From Elgaria multicarinata webbii (Eukaryota; Chordata; Lepidosauria; Squamata; Anguidae), in NCBI RefSeq assembly GCF_023053635.1, contig NC_086180.1, positions 4,407,206 to 4,471,205 of the forward strand: 64,000 nt of DNA, read 5' to 3'. Below the pieces are notes generated by a model, which did no database searches, was not told the origin of the DNA, and was given only the letters and a program-made list of their open reading frames with translations. This document shows positions 53,869 through 64,000 of the stretch, in pieces. The position numbers and the translations under genes are program-made. The stretch's first letter is position 1. Every line of letters starts with the position of its first letter.

Positions 53869-54389
53869 CCACTCTCCTTGGCAATGGCTCATGGGGGTGG
53901 GGGTGTCTCTCTCTCTCTCTCTCTCTCTCAGGCAGAGGAAGGTCTTTCCCACCAATGACCCCTGACCCGTTTTTCACCGGAGACGCCAGGGATGGAACCA
54001 GGAACCTTCGGCAGGCAAGACGGGCGCTCTGCCCTGGCGCTAGGGCCCTCTCCGGACCGTGCTCCATAAGGGTCCAGCGCTCCCTTTGCAATGACGCCGG
54101 ACCCTCCGCGAGGGGCCCTGGGAGGGCCAGGATGAAGGTCGTGGGCAGAGAAGAGGCTCTTCGTCTTGGGAGCTTGGTCGCCTGCCTCCCCCTAACTGGG
54201 CCAGACCACGGCCCTGGGCTCCACCTTGGACCGCTTAGAGACGTCCTTGTCTCAAGCGGTACGGAAGTTATTACCAATAAAGAAAGGCACCTCAGTTCCC
54301 CACCTGTACAACTGGAGCCCTTTCTTTCGAGGATGGGCAGAGCGAAAGACGAAAGGCTCAAAGCTTCGTAAAACACACACCTTTATTCC
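53869..54389. repeat. ~520-bp block duplicated from/to 27287-27810
   Basis: Same orientation, about 97% alike by eye. It differs mainly in a CT run (longer here, 53907-53930) and scattered substitutions. On the gene side it ends at TTTATT (54382-54387), the minus-strand AATAAA of PCED1A-like copy 2. The 125-bp repeat that flanks the other block is absent here. Confidence 0.85.
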
Positions 54390-55177
54390 AGGCAAGGAAA
54401 CGTTCTCGGTAACGATTTCACAGGCAAGAAAGGAGACCCCTCCGTCCCACCCGGCCCAACCCTGTGCCAGCAGGGGGAAGGCTTGCTGTTTCCACCTGGA
54501 GAGTTTGAAAACACACGTTAAAATGCATTCAGGCTGTGTATTGAAAGCAGCGGTTCCAAGCAGTGCACGTGCTCCAGGGCGCTGTGCCAGAGCCGGCTGG
54601 GTCAGGGAACTCGAGGGCCAAACAGCCGCTCTGCAAACGCTCACATTGCCAGGTAGGGACAGCAACAGGCACCGGTGGAGAAAAGATGGAGGCATTGCCA
54701 GGGTGGCCCTTCCTTGTGGATAATCTATCCAGACTTGCGTTTCCCCGAGAACAGGAAGCAGCAGGGACGTTTTGCTGCATCTCCCCTGAGAAAGGGCAGC
54801 ATCACTGACAGGAGCCCAGCCTAGTTAAGATTAAAAGAAGCAGCGGCGTTTTTTTACCGAGAGAGCCAGCGGGAATCTTCGATACAGGCCACGGCTACGA
54901 TTACGGCCGTTTCCCCCACTATCAGTGGTGGTGAAGGCATCCTTTTTTCGGGGGGGGGGGGGGAGATTAAAAAGAAGTATGGGGAAGGGAAGGGGGGTGC
55001 CTCTCGCCAGAATCCATAAGTCCTTGGCCCAAACCCAGATTCGCAGCATGTAACAAAAGGCACGTTTACGGTTCCAGCAGCCGCACGGAGACCACGGTTC
55101 CAGTCCTTCAGTGTGTGCGTAGAAAGCCCTCTACAACTGCAGGCAGGTTTAGTCCCGTCACGCTCAGAGGGGAAAAC
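54388..55177 (-). other. Probable 3' UTR of PCED1A-like copy 2
   Basis: Repeat-poor sequence between the stop at 55178 and the AATAAA at 54382-54387 (minus). Contains a G-run (54950-54962). Confidence 0.55.
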
Positions 55178-55440
55178 TCAAGGTCGCCGCGACCGTCCTC
55201 GCTGCCAGGGCCTGGATCCTCGGAAGGAGGCAACTCCGAAGTGCTGGGGGTTCCCGGAGCCGCCCCAAGACCCGGCGTAGGGGTGGGCATTGTGGCGCTG
55301 GCTGTAGCTGGGCTGGCGACGCATTCTGGGCCCACTGCAGCGGCCACCCCGGGCTCTTCTAGGCGGCCTGTGTGGCAAGCCAGGGAGGGGCCAAGGCTCC
55401 TCATTGGGTCCAGGAGCAGGGAAGCCACCGGGATGGATTT
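55178..55440 (-). CDS. PCED1A: PCED1A-like copy 2, last exon
   Basis: 263 bp, acceptor CTTCCTGTAG before 55440, phase 1. Encodes [59 protein letters not shown] and a basic end [17 protein letters not shown] at 55178-55180. The Gly/Arg/aromatic makeup suggests a disordered tail. Confidence 0.75.
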
Positions 55441-58400
55441 CTACAGGAAGGAAAGGGGGGTCAGAGGAGAAGGCGGGCGGGCAGGCAGGCAGGCGGGCGG
55501 GCGGGCAGGGGGAAGGCGCAAACGCCTGGCCTAAGCTACAGAGCCACCGCAGATGAGCAGTGGTGTTCAGGAGGAACCGCCCTGAAGCATCGGCCCAGTG
55601 CGCTTCTGGATTTGGAGCTGGGGTGGGCGGCCCTTTTGGTCCCAAGGTCTGCATCCAATGACGCCCAGGCAGCCGGCAGGGGGCTGTGCATGCACTACAC
55701 ACACCCCCACACACACCCTGCTGATACACCTCGCCTCCTCGCAGCACTCCGGCTGGGAAAGGAGACGTGCGGGGTGGCTCTCTGGCCGCTGCGCCTTCTC
55801 CCCCAGCAGGACCGGGCTCCCGATAACCCACCCGTGTGGGGAAAGAGGGTGTGCCCAGGAGTCGTCCCCGTGCCCCCTCTTTCCCAGGGCAATCAGGCTC
55901 CCGGCAAGCGGCCCTACGGCTGACTGGAGACCTCTCAGTCTCAGCCACTGCCGGGTGGCCAAGAGCAAAGCCCTCCCAGAAGGCCACAGGCCGAGACCAC
56001 GGGTGGAGCGGAGGCCGAGGCCCAGGTCAGGGGGCCCAGGCTGCGCCTGCCACTCCCTTCCTCCTGTCGCAGCTGGCCTGACGGGACAAGGACCAGGCAC
56101 CCCAAACACGGGTTCCCTCTTCCGGCCCACAGTGCCGCCCTGATGCTCAAGGGACCCCCTCTCCCCATTCTAGACAAGCTCATCTGCTCTCACCCCACTT
56201 TGTTTCCAAGTGGATTCTCTCTTCCCCTCCCTGCTGGAGACCGGTTTCTTCCCAGGGGCCGCGAGCACACTCTGAACCACGGCCCGCAAAAGAGCCCAGA
56301 GAGAGCGGGAACATACCTTCCAGATGGTGCGGGGGGCCCTGGTCGTCTTCACAGCCACCCATGGGCCCACGGGCATAGTTAGCATGATGCTGGAAATCTG
56401 GATCATTGCTGGGATTCAGTGGGCCAGGATAGGACGAGACGCCCTGACCGTCTTCATAGCCATCAGTGGGCCCACTGGCATAGGTGGCATCACCCAGGGA
56501 ATATGGATCATTGTCAGGATAGAGCTGGCCAGGATAGGACGAGACACCCTGACCGTCTTCATAGCCATCCACGGGCCCATTGGCAAAGTTGGCATCACCC
56601 AGGGAATATGGATCATTGTCAGGACAGAGCTGGCCAGGGTAAGGCGGGGGGCACTGCTCATATCCGTATTCATCCACGGGCCCATTGGCATAGTTGGCAC
56701 TGCCCAGGGAATAGGGCTCATGGCCAGGCTGGAGCTGACCAGGGTAGGGCAGAGGGCACTGCTCATGGCCGTATCCATCCATGGGCCCACTGATGACCTC
56801 CGCCCTGTATTGGAGATAAGACTCATGGCTGGGATTGGGATGGCCAGCGAAGGGTGGGCCCCCCTGCCCGTAGTCAAATCCATCCCTGGGCCCATGGCTA
56901 CAATTCACATTGTGTTGGATGTGAGGAACGTTCCTAAGGTGGAGGTGGCCAGGGTGGGGCGGGGGCCCCTGCTCGTATTCATATCCATCCCCAGGCTCAT
57001 GGCTATAGTTCCCATTGTGTTGGAAATAAGGACCGTTCCCGAGATGGAGGGGACCAGGGCAAGGCTGGGGACCGTGCCCATATTCAAATCCATCCCCAGG
57101 GCCATTGACATAAGCATTTTCTGGGACATATTCAAATCCCTCTTCGGTCCTGCTGCCGTAGCTAGAATGATGTTGGGCAAAAGGATTGAACTGGCTAAAG
57201 GGTGAGCCACTGGCAAGTGGCAGTGGCTGCCGTGGCCCCTGTGGGAAGGGCAGCCGTGAGGAAGGGGATTGCTCTTCGATATTTCCATTCCAATCTATTC
57301 CTGTGAAGTCTAGAGATGGGAGATAAAAGAGTGGTTGTTATTCTGGAGCAAGGAGATGTGTGGCTCACCAATGTGTTTGAACCTCAGAAAGCAAGGACGT
57401 GCACACTCAGGATCTCTTGATGGTTGATTAAATGATTGATTGATTGCCTTCATACATAGTTCCGGCCTTTTCTGAGCGGTGCGATCCTTCTACCTACATA
57501 AGCAGTTTATTTATTTATTACTGCATTTATATCCCACCCCTTTTTTCCTCCAAGGAACCCAAAGCGGTGTACGTAATCCTCTTCCTACTCTCTATTTTAT
57601 TCTCACAACAACAACAACCCTGTGAGGTAGGTTGGGCTGAGAGTCTGTGACTGGCCCAAAGTCACCCAGTGGGTTTCCATGGCCGAGTGGGGCCTAAGAA
57701 CCCAACTCAAATTGCCAAGGGAGCTTCAGCTATTGGGCGGTATAAAAATGTAATAAATAAATAAATAATAAATAAATAACCCAGATCTCCTGACTCCCAG
57801 ACCAACACTCCCTGCCACTACGCCACACTGGCTCTTGAGTTCAAGGCATGGCCAGTCTGGGCTGCTAAGTGCTCCTGAGTTTCTCTCTTGTTCAAGAAGA
57901 AACATGTGTCTTGCTGGATCAAACCAAGGGCCACCCAGTCCAGCGATCTGTGCAAGAAACCCAGCACCTGCGGACTCTAGAAATTTGGCCAGTGATCCGC
58001 TGGTGGGCAGTGGCCAAATTTATGTTCTGCCTTCGCCTGTTTAGAGCTGCTATCCCAACCTGCAAAACAAGGACTCTTCCAGGTGGGAAGTCCTCATGTC
58101 CCTGGCTGGCTGTCTTTGGTCACTGGTGCATCATTTAAATCCACAAGGCAAATAACATATCTATCTGCCAAATAAAAAATCCCCTGTTGTCACTCATATG
58201 AAGGAACTAATTAGTGACTTTGGTCCTCAAAACTCCCCCTGAAGGCAGTGTGGGAGACTTAAACCATCATAAACCATTTGCATATGGCAATCATAGAATC
58301 ACAGAATAGCAGAGTTGGAAGGGGCCTACAAGGCCATCGAGTCCAACCCCCTGCTCCAGGCAGGAATCCACCCTAAAGCATCCCTGACAGAGGGTGGTCC

Positions 58401-60656
58401 AGCTGCCTCTTGAAGGCCTCTAGTGTGGGAAGCCCACCACCTCCCTAGGTCACTGGTTCCATTGTCGTACTGCTCTAACAGTCAGGAAGTTTTTCCTGAT
58501 GTCCAGCTGAAATCTGGCTTCCTTTAACTTGAGCCCGTTATTCCATGTCCTGCACTCTGGGAGGATCGAGAAGAGATCCTGGCCCTCCTCTGTGTGACAA
58601 CCTTTTAAGTATTTGAAGAGTGCTATTATGTCTCCCCTCAATCTTCTCTTCTCCAGGCTAAACATGCCCAGTTCTTTCAGTCTCTCTTCCTAGGGCTTTG
58701 TTTCCAGACCCCTGATCATCCTGGTTGCCCTCCTCTGAACACGCTCCAGCTTGTCTGCGTCCTTCTTGAATTGTGGAGCCCAGAACTGGACGCAATACTC
58801 TAGATGAGGCCTAACCAGTGATTTGGAAGCTATACTTCTATTAATACAGCCCAAAATAGCATTTGCTTTTCTTGCAGCCATATCACACTGTTGGCTCATA
58901 TTCAGCTTGTGATCTACAACAATTCCAAGATCCTTCTCGTTTGTAGTATTGCTAAGCTAAGTATCCCCCGTCTTGTAACTGTGCCTTTGGTTTCTATTTC
59001 CTAAATGAAGAACTTGGCATTTATCCCTATTAAATTTCATCCTGTTGTTTTCAGCCCAGCACTCCAGCCTATCAAGATCACTTTGAAGTTTGTTTCTGTC
59101 TTCCAGGGTATTAGCTATCCCACCCAATTTTGTGTCATCTGCAAATCTGATAAGCGTTCCCTGCACCTCCTCGCCCAAATCATTAATACAAATGTTGAAG
59201 AGCACTGGGCCCAGGACTGAGCCCTGCGGTACCCACTCATTGCCTCTCCCCAGTTTGAGAAGGTTCTATTGATAAGTACTCTTTGAGTCTGATTCTGTAG
59301 CCAACTGAATCCACCTAATAGTTGTTCCATCTAGCCCACTTTTACCTAGTTTGTTAATTAGAATATCATGGGGCACTTTGTCAAAAGCTTTGCTGAAGTC
59401 AAGATATATGACTTCCACAGCATTCCCACAGTCCACAAGGAAGGTTACCCGATCAAAGAATGAGATCAGATTATTGTGTGACAGCAGCAGGAGGCAAAGT
59501 GCCAGTCGGGAAATGCGATTTCCCCCAAGTCTGGTGTTGCTCGGAGTCACTTCCGACATCTGGAAATCCATTTCCTTGTTAGCGCCCTTCATTCTTTCCC
59601 CCCTACCCTTGTCCAGAAGCAGTTTCCAGGAAGAGTCCCTGGCTGCATTTTCCTTTCCTGGAACTGGGAGGGGCTCTCTCTCGCAGCTGGTATACCTGCA
59701 ACTCCAATGAACCTGGGCATACCTGCCAGAGTGGGAGGAGCAATCCACATAAGGACACCTTCCTCCACTGTAGGAAAATCAAAAGTGTACACAACTCTCA
59801 ATTGACTTTTAATGTTCTTAAGTTTCTTAAATGTGTATTTCTGCACTGCTGCTGATTTTATCCCGGTTGTGCTTTTATATTGTATTTTATATCATGTTTT
59901 TATACTGTTTGTTTTAATTTTTGGTTGGTTTTAATTTTTGTGAACCACCTAGGGAGCGTCGGCTATTGGGCGGTATAAAAATGCAACAAATAAATAAATA
60001 AGTTTCTAGCTCTCATCGTTGCCAAGGCATCATCCTAACCGAAATGCATCTCCATCACAGCTGCAGCCTTCAAAACATCTCAATCCTACCTTCCATCCAG
60101 CAGAAGATGGAACACACCTGCCCCACACTCACCAATTTGAGGTTTCCTCTTCTGGAGCTCCACTCCCCAGGCATCAGCCATGTGGGTCAGCAGAAGTTTG
60201 GTGATGCACCGATGTACCCAGTTATTCCAGTGGATGCCGTCCTTGTGAAGGTACTGCTCCAGAAAGCGGAAGGAGTAGTGCAAGTCCAAGACATCAAATT
60301 GGTAGCAACAGGCTATGCTGGCACTGTAGAAGTTGCTATGGATCACATCCATAGGAGTGCAGTTCTGCATACAAGTTAAAACATGACTTTTTAACAAAGC
60401 CTTTGATGGCTTAAATCACCAAGATTGCACATGGTTTTAAAATTCTAGTCTGGTTTTAGTTTGATTAACGTTTTAATTTGTTTTTAGCTGTGTATATTTA
60501 TTGTTTTATACTGCTGGTATGACTTTATCTGCACGCCGTCCTGAGATCCCAGTGATAGAGGGCAGGATACAAATGTTTTAATAAATAAATAAATAAATAA
60601 ATGTGGGGCTGAAATCTATGGGATATGCAGCAATATGGAGACACAGCAATCTGGGT

Positions 60657-60693
<37 letters not shown>

Positions 60694-62523
60694 TTACATT
60701 TATATATCGCCCCACAGCCGAAGCTCTCTGGGCGGTTTACAACATTTAAAAATAGTAAACATTAAAAGTATACAATTTAAAAACACACACACACACACAT
60801 AAAAACAGTATAAAAACAACAGTATCCATTTAAAAACAACAATTGTGGGGTCCATTAAAAACAAACTTAACGTTGTTAAATGCTGTTAAAATGCTGTTAA
60901 AAAGCATTTTTACATAAATGCTTTAGACATACAAAATGCTTTAGACATAAATGCTTTACATAAATGCTTTAGACATACAAAAATGCTTTAGACATACAAA
61001 AAAAGCATTAGACATAAAACTCATGGCACAGATGGGAATTTTGACTCCTTATCTAGGGTGACCATATGAAAAGGAGGACAGGGCTCCTGTATCTTTAACA
61101 GTTGCATAGAAAAGGGAATTTCAGCAGGTGTCCTTTGTATATATGGAGAACCTGGTGAAATTTCCTCTTCATCATACCAGTTAAAGCTGCAGGAGCTATA
61201 CTGCAGCTATACTGTGACCAGATTTAAAAGAGGGCAGGGCACCTGCAGCTTTAACTGTTGCGATGAACAGGGAATTTCACCAAGTTCCCCATATATACAA
61301 ATGACACCTGTTGAAATTCCCTTTTCTACACAACTATTAAAGATACAGGAGCCCTGTCCTCCTTTTCATATGGTCACCCTAAGCCTTATCATAATTCTTT
61401 CCTACCCTAAAGGCAGGAAACAACATATTATTTCTCTCAATTCCCCCCCGCCCCTCAACAATCCTGTAAAGAAATTTAGACACGAGGCTCAGTTCGCACA
61501 ACAGTTTTCTCAACGGTGGTGTCACAACTCCACAGTGGAGTTTCACAATTCCACCACTTAGAAAAGTGTTGTCTGGGGGAAAAAACACCATCCCATGGTG
61601 GAGTGTTGGTTTTTGTTTTTAAACCACCCTGAATCTCCATGTTGTGCAGAGGACAGTTCCTGCACAACTGCTGTGTTGTGTGTTGTGCGGAGGGCTCCGT
61701 GGAGTTTCCTGTTGAGTGGAGTTCCTCAGTGGCCACAGAGTTCGTGGCAAGAGCAGTGAAAGGAGGGAGTGCTGCTCTAGGAGAACCACTGAGATTGGGG
61801 TTTTTTTTTCCAGCAATGGCTGATGGGATACCATTGGGAGGAGAGAGGGTGGAGGAACTGTCACTCAAACACTGCGTTGACTTTTACCCCGCTCCACAGG
61901 AGGTCACAGCCACACAACGGTGGAGGTGGAACATGTTGTGTGGGGAAGACCCCCTACAAACTCCACTGTGGAGTGGAGTTTTCCCACTGAGTAGAGAAAA
62001 GTGTTGTGTGAACTGAGCCAGCATGATGCCACCCTAACCAAGACTAGGGTGACCGTATGAAAAAGAGGACAGGGCTCCTCTATCTTTAACAGTTGTACTG
62101 AAAAGGGGATTTCAGCAGGTGTCATTTGTATATATGGAGAACCTGGTGAAATTTCCTCTTTATCTCAACAGTTAAAGCCTCAAGAGCCCTGCCCTCTTTT
62201 AAATCTGGTCACTCTAGTATAGCTCCTGCAGCTTTAACTGTTGTGATGAAGAGGGAATGTCACCAGGTTCTCCATATATACAAATGCCACCTGCTTTTAA
62301 AGCTTTTAAAACTTGATGTTGTGCAGACTTCTACTGTTACTTTCTACTGTTAGTTTTTCCCTACCCTGTGCCTGCTTACCCTACCCTGTACCTGTTTGCA
62401 TTCTCTTCCCCTCCTTATTGTTTTACTATGATTTTATTAGATTGTAAGCCTATGCGGCAGGGTCTTGCTATTTACTGTTTTACTCTGTACAGCACCATGT
62501 ACATTGATGGTGCTATATAAATA

Positions 62524-62578
<55 letters not shown>

Positions 62579-63977
62579 CTGAAATTCCCTTTTCTATGCA
62601 ACTGTTAAAGATACAGGAGCCCTGTCCTCCTTTTCATATGGTCACCCTACCCAAGACCATCTACTTGGGGTCAGCTTCGGCTGATCCGCCAGCTATGGCA
62701 TTTCCTGGACAGGGACAACCTAGCCACAGTAGTGCATACACTGGTAACTCCCTGCTTAGACTACTGCAATGCACTCTACGTGGGGCTGCCCTTGAAGACG
62801 ACGCGGAAGTTGCAACTAGTGCAAAATGCAGTGGCTAGACTGCTGACCGGTACATCTCACAGAGACCACATAACACCAGTCTTAAAGGAATTGCACTGGC
62901 TGCCTTTACGCTTCCGGTCGGAATTCAAGGTGCTGGTAATGACGTTTAAAGCCCTAAACGGCTTGGGATCTCGATACCTGAGAGAGCGCCTCTCCTTATA
63001 TATGCCTGCCCGAGACCTTAGATCTGTTGGAGGAGCCCTTCTCCGCATCCCACCAATGCAACATATACGCTATGCTGGGAGAAGGGAGAGGGCCTTCTCT
63101 GTGGTGGCGCCCCGACTGTGGAATGCCCTCCCCTTGGAGGCCCAATTGGCACCAACATTGACTGCATTTTGACACCAAGTAAAAAACATGGCTTTTTAAC
63201 AAAGCCTTTGAAGGTTAAACTCACTGGCACATTTTTTTAACTGTTTTAACTGCTTTTAAATTATATATTGTTTTAACTTGGATCATGGTTTAATTTGTTT
63301 TTAACTGTGCATATTTATTGTTTTATACTGTATGTTTTTATCTGTACGCCGCTCTGAGATCTTAATTAATATAGGGCGGGATATATGTAAACGTTTTAAA
63401 TAAATAAATAAATCCAGCAAAATTCACAATCCTAGAAAGCCCAGAAACTGAGGGAGCTTTCAGACAAGACTACACTTGAAAGACCAGACCGGCTTTTCTT
63501 CCATTTCTATCCTTCCGGTGTTTACACACTGCTTCTTTTTCGTACTACCAAAAAAGCCCCGCCTGGTAGAGCTAAGACCCGTCGAACTTCTGGAAACACC
63601 CAGAACAAGCAACACCAAACAATCAGTTTGTACAGCACGGCCACCACACGGAAGCATGCCAGGGGGCGCCCTTCTTCCGTGCTCAACCCTGCACTACTTG
63701 CGCCCCAAAGGGGGGCAGCCCAGACACGGGGGAGGGGTGGGGATGGCGGACCTTGGTGAGAGCTCGGCCTCAGTCCCCCTGGCAAAGCACGCAGCCCCTG
63801 CATACCTTAAATAATTTCCCGGTGACCGTTTCTCTTATGGGCATGGCCGTGTCCCAAATGACGAGGCAGCCCGAGGGCAGGACGTCATCCAGACCTGCAA
63901 AGAGCTTCTCCAGGTTCTGCCGATATTCTCTGATGGCCTTTGGGAGAGGAGGCTCTTTGGTGGAGTTATCGTGGTAC
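55178..63977 (-). CDS. PCED1A: PCED1A-like gene copy 2 (3' part; continues beyond the right edge)
   Basis: Second SGNH-type PC-esterase family gene. Exons placed with canonical sites: exon 4 63977-63806, exon 5 60364-60133, exon 6 57300-56317, exon 7 55440-55178. All phases fit (1651 bp, 549 full codons plus stop). The DxxH block is KDGIHWNN. The GDS and Asn blocks must lie in exons 1-3 outside the window. The C-terminal tail is expanded by 35-residue repeats and ends in an Arg/Gly-rich stretch ([19 protein letters not shown]). Compared with copy 1, exon 5 shares roughly half of its residues, so the duplication is old. Whether this or copy 1 is the true PCED1A ortholog, or one is closer to PCED1B, needs a tree. 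Confidence 0.82.
55441..56316 (-). other. Last intron of PCED1A-like copy 2
   Basis: GC-rich, including a GGCGGGCGGGCAGGCAGGC run (55469-55506). No further exon recognised. Open frames on both strands here are due to GC content. Confidence 0.55.
56317..57300 (-). CDS. PCED1A: PCED1A-like copy 2, exon 6 with 105-bp repeats
   Basis: 984 bp, phase 1-1, fully open (328 codons). It begins [19 protein letters not shown] and [17 protein letters not shown]. Then, from 57103 down to 56369, come seven tandem 35-residue units, for example [19 protein letters not shown] followed by [16 protein letters not shown], and a partial eighth. Units near the 3' side are most alike, so the array grew there most recently. 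The tail is rich in Gly, Pro, Tyr, Asp and Asn, and looks disordered or phase-separation-prone. Acceptor GACTTCACAG before 57300, donor GGAAG|GTATGT after 56317. Confidence 0.85.
57301..57505 (-). other. Intron 5 start of PCED1A-like copy 2
   Basis: Unremarkable intron sequence before a SINE. Confidence 0.4.
57506..57836 (-). mobile_element. tRNA-derived SINE split by an L2-type tail
   Basis: Minus-oriented SINE (CCTGTGAGGTAGGTTGGGC, CCAAAGTCACCCAGTGGG, ending CTACGCCACACTGGCTC) interrupted at about 57707-57779 by CAGCTATTGGGCGGTATAAA plus an AATA tail, a plus-oriented L2-type 3' end. Confidence 0.85.
57837..58288 (-). other. Intron sequence, no feature recognised
   Basis: No repeat family or exon identified. 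Confidence 0.4.
58289..59475 (-). mobile_element. CR1 LINE, longest copy, with reverse transcriptase motifs
   Basis: Minus strand, same direction as the host gene, in its intron 5. Pieces of ORF2 visible from 5' to 3': [16 protein letters not shown] (RT block with the first Asp), [18 protein letters not shown] (FADD catalytic block), [17 protein letters not shown], then the common [17 protein letters not shown] end and the 3' tail at 58289-58320. Several frame shifts separate the pieces, so it is dead. Confidence 0.92.
59476..59789 (-). other. Intron sequence, no feature recognised
   Basis: No exon or repeat assigned. Confidence 0.35.
59790..60000 (+). mobile_element. L2-type LINE 3' end
   Basis: Ends GTGAACCACCTAGGGAGCG, CGGCTATTGGGCGGTATAAA and AATAAATAAATA. 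Antisense to the host gene. Confidence 0.75.
60133..60364 (-). CDS. PCED1A: PCED1A-like copy 2, exon 5 (DxxH block)
   Basis: 232 bp, phase 0 in and phase 1 out. Encodes [77 protein letters not shown]. Acceptor TTGTATGCAG before 60364, donor AATTG|GTGAGT after 60133. Confidence 0.88.
60371..60602 (+). mobile_element. L2-type LINE 3' end abutting a host splice acceptor
   Basis: Starts at AAGTTAAAACATGACTTTTT (compare AGTAAAAAACATGGCTTTTT at 63179) and ends GGATACAAATGTTTTAATAA plus an AAAT tail. Its left edge is only about 4-6 bases from the acceptor AG of exon 5. Confidence 0.8.
60657..60850 (-). mobile_element. L2-type LINE 3' end
   Basis: TTTATTTATTTATTTAATTA tail, GCCGAAGCTCTCTGGGCGG, then A-rich sequence with a CA run (60784-60800). 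60880-61015 continues with tandem ATGCTTTAGACATA-like repeats. Confidence 0.75.
61054..61381. mobile_element. hAT-type MITE, family A
   Basis: Complete palindrome. The left flank TCCTTATC and, one base away on the right, GCCTTATC form an 8-bp target duplication with one change. Confidence 0.9.
61486..62019. mobile_element. Palindromic transposon, GGCTCAGTTC family
   Basis: Ends GGCTCAGTTCGCACAACAG and GTGTTGTGTGAACTGAGCC; inner arms around CTCCACAGTGGAG and TCCACTGTGGAGTGGAG. Related in its end sequence to family D (GGCTGAGTTCGGAC). No protein. Confidence 0.75.
62046..62649. mobile_element. hAT-type MITE, family A, split by a LINE tail
   Basis: Left part 62046-62296 and right part 62577-62649. 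Flanks CCAAAGAC (62038-62045) and CCCAAGAC (62650-62657) are the target duplication. Between the parts lies a LINE 3' tail with TTGTAAGCCTATGCGGCAGG, GTACAGCACCATGTACATTG and an AAT microsatellite (62522-62576). Confidence 0.9.
62650..63410 (+). mobile_element. L2-type LINE, 3' part of ORF2 and UTR
   Basis: One open frame to 63172 encodes [60 protein letters not shown] and [20 protein letters not shown], the end of L2-clade ORF2. The 3' UTR ends CGCCGCTCTGAGATC, GGCGGGATATATGTAAACG and an AAATA tail. The clean frame suggests a fairly young copy. Antisense to the host gene, in its intron 4. Confidence 0.92.
63411..63805 (-). other. Intron 4 sequence of PCED1A-like copy 2
   Basis: GC-richer towards the exon. 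No other feature recognised. Confidence 0.45.
63806..63977 (-). CDS. PCED1A: PCED1A-like copy 2, exon 4
   Basis: 172 bp, phase 2 in and phase 0 out: (R)[57 protein letters not shown]. It aligns with human YGRCSMESYRENLERVF and LPDSCLLVWNLAMPLGE from memory. Acceptor TTCCACGCAG before 63977, donor TTAAG|GTATGC after 63806. This is the exon with no counterpart found in copy 1. Confidence 0.88.
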
Positions 63978-64000
63978 CTGCGTGGAAGGAAGAAGGGGAC

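Noticed and set aside
56324-57205. Plus-strand open frame of 293 codons
   Set aside because: Antisense shadow of the repeat-bearing exon 6 of PCED1A-like copy 2, whose minus-strand frame has splice sites and phase that fit.

Overview
This window looks like nuclear DNA of a squamate reptile, most likely a lizard. The host exons are vertebrate (CPXM1, NAT8-like, PCED1A-like). They are interspersed with CR1 and L2-type LINE fragments, tRNA-derived SINEs with A-rich tails, many palindromic hAT-type MITEs and abundant microsatellites. No prokaryotic-style gene organisation is present. The species call rests on repeat style and is an inference.

Layout: 0.6-0.87 kb holds the last coding exon of a CPXM1-like carboxypeptidase (+). 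A CpG-rich promoter and first exon at about 5.0-5.18 kb leads, across an intron containing a 47-bp minisatellite, to an intact single-coding-exon NAT8/camello-like acetyltransferase at 7.06-7.73 kb. A second intact NAT8-like gene lies at 20.87-21.54 kb, possibly driven from a GC-rich start at about 13.6-13.7 kb. From 28.97 to 40.42 kb on the minus strand lies a PCED1A-like gene (SGNH/GDSL-type PC-esterase). From 55.18 kb to beyond the right edge lies a second, diverged PCED1A-like gene, also on the minus strand. Its first three coding exons fall outside the window.

The main finding concerns the C-terminal tails of the two PCED1A-like genes, which were enlarged in two different ways. In copy 1 a phase 1-1 exon has been tandemly duplicated into five intact copies (75 or 79 codons each) plus interrupted and remnant copies (30.3-35.4 kb). 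In copy 2 a single 984-bp exon contains seven 35-residue (105-bp) repeats plus a partial one. Copy 1 also lacks a recognisable exon 4 (the linker between catalytic blocks), yet the flanking exons are phase-compatible for a direct splice. The reading frame closes over every exon I could place (2010 bp, 669 residues predicted).

The stretches between genes are dominated by transposon layers: one hAT MITE family with 8-bp target duplications in many copies, a roughly 2.4-kb composite palindrome at 48.9-51.3 kb, a perfect 328-bp inverted repeat at 51.72-53.20 kb, and several elements inserted into one another. A roughly 520-bp block just 3' of each PCED1A-like gene is nearly identical between the two genes, although their coding exons are strongly diverged. 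All positions and splice sites were read by eye. Homology statements come from memory of the families, not from a search.
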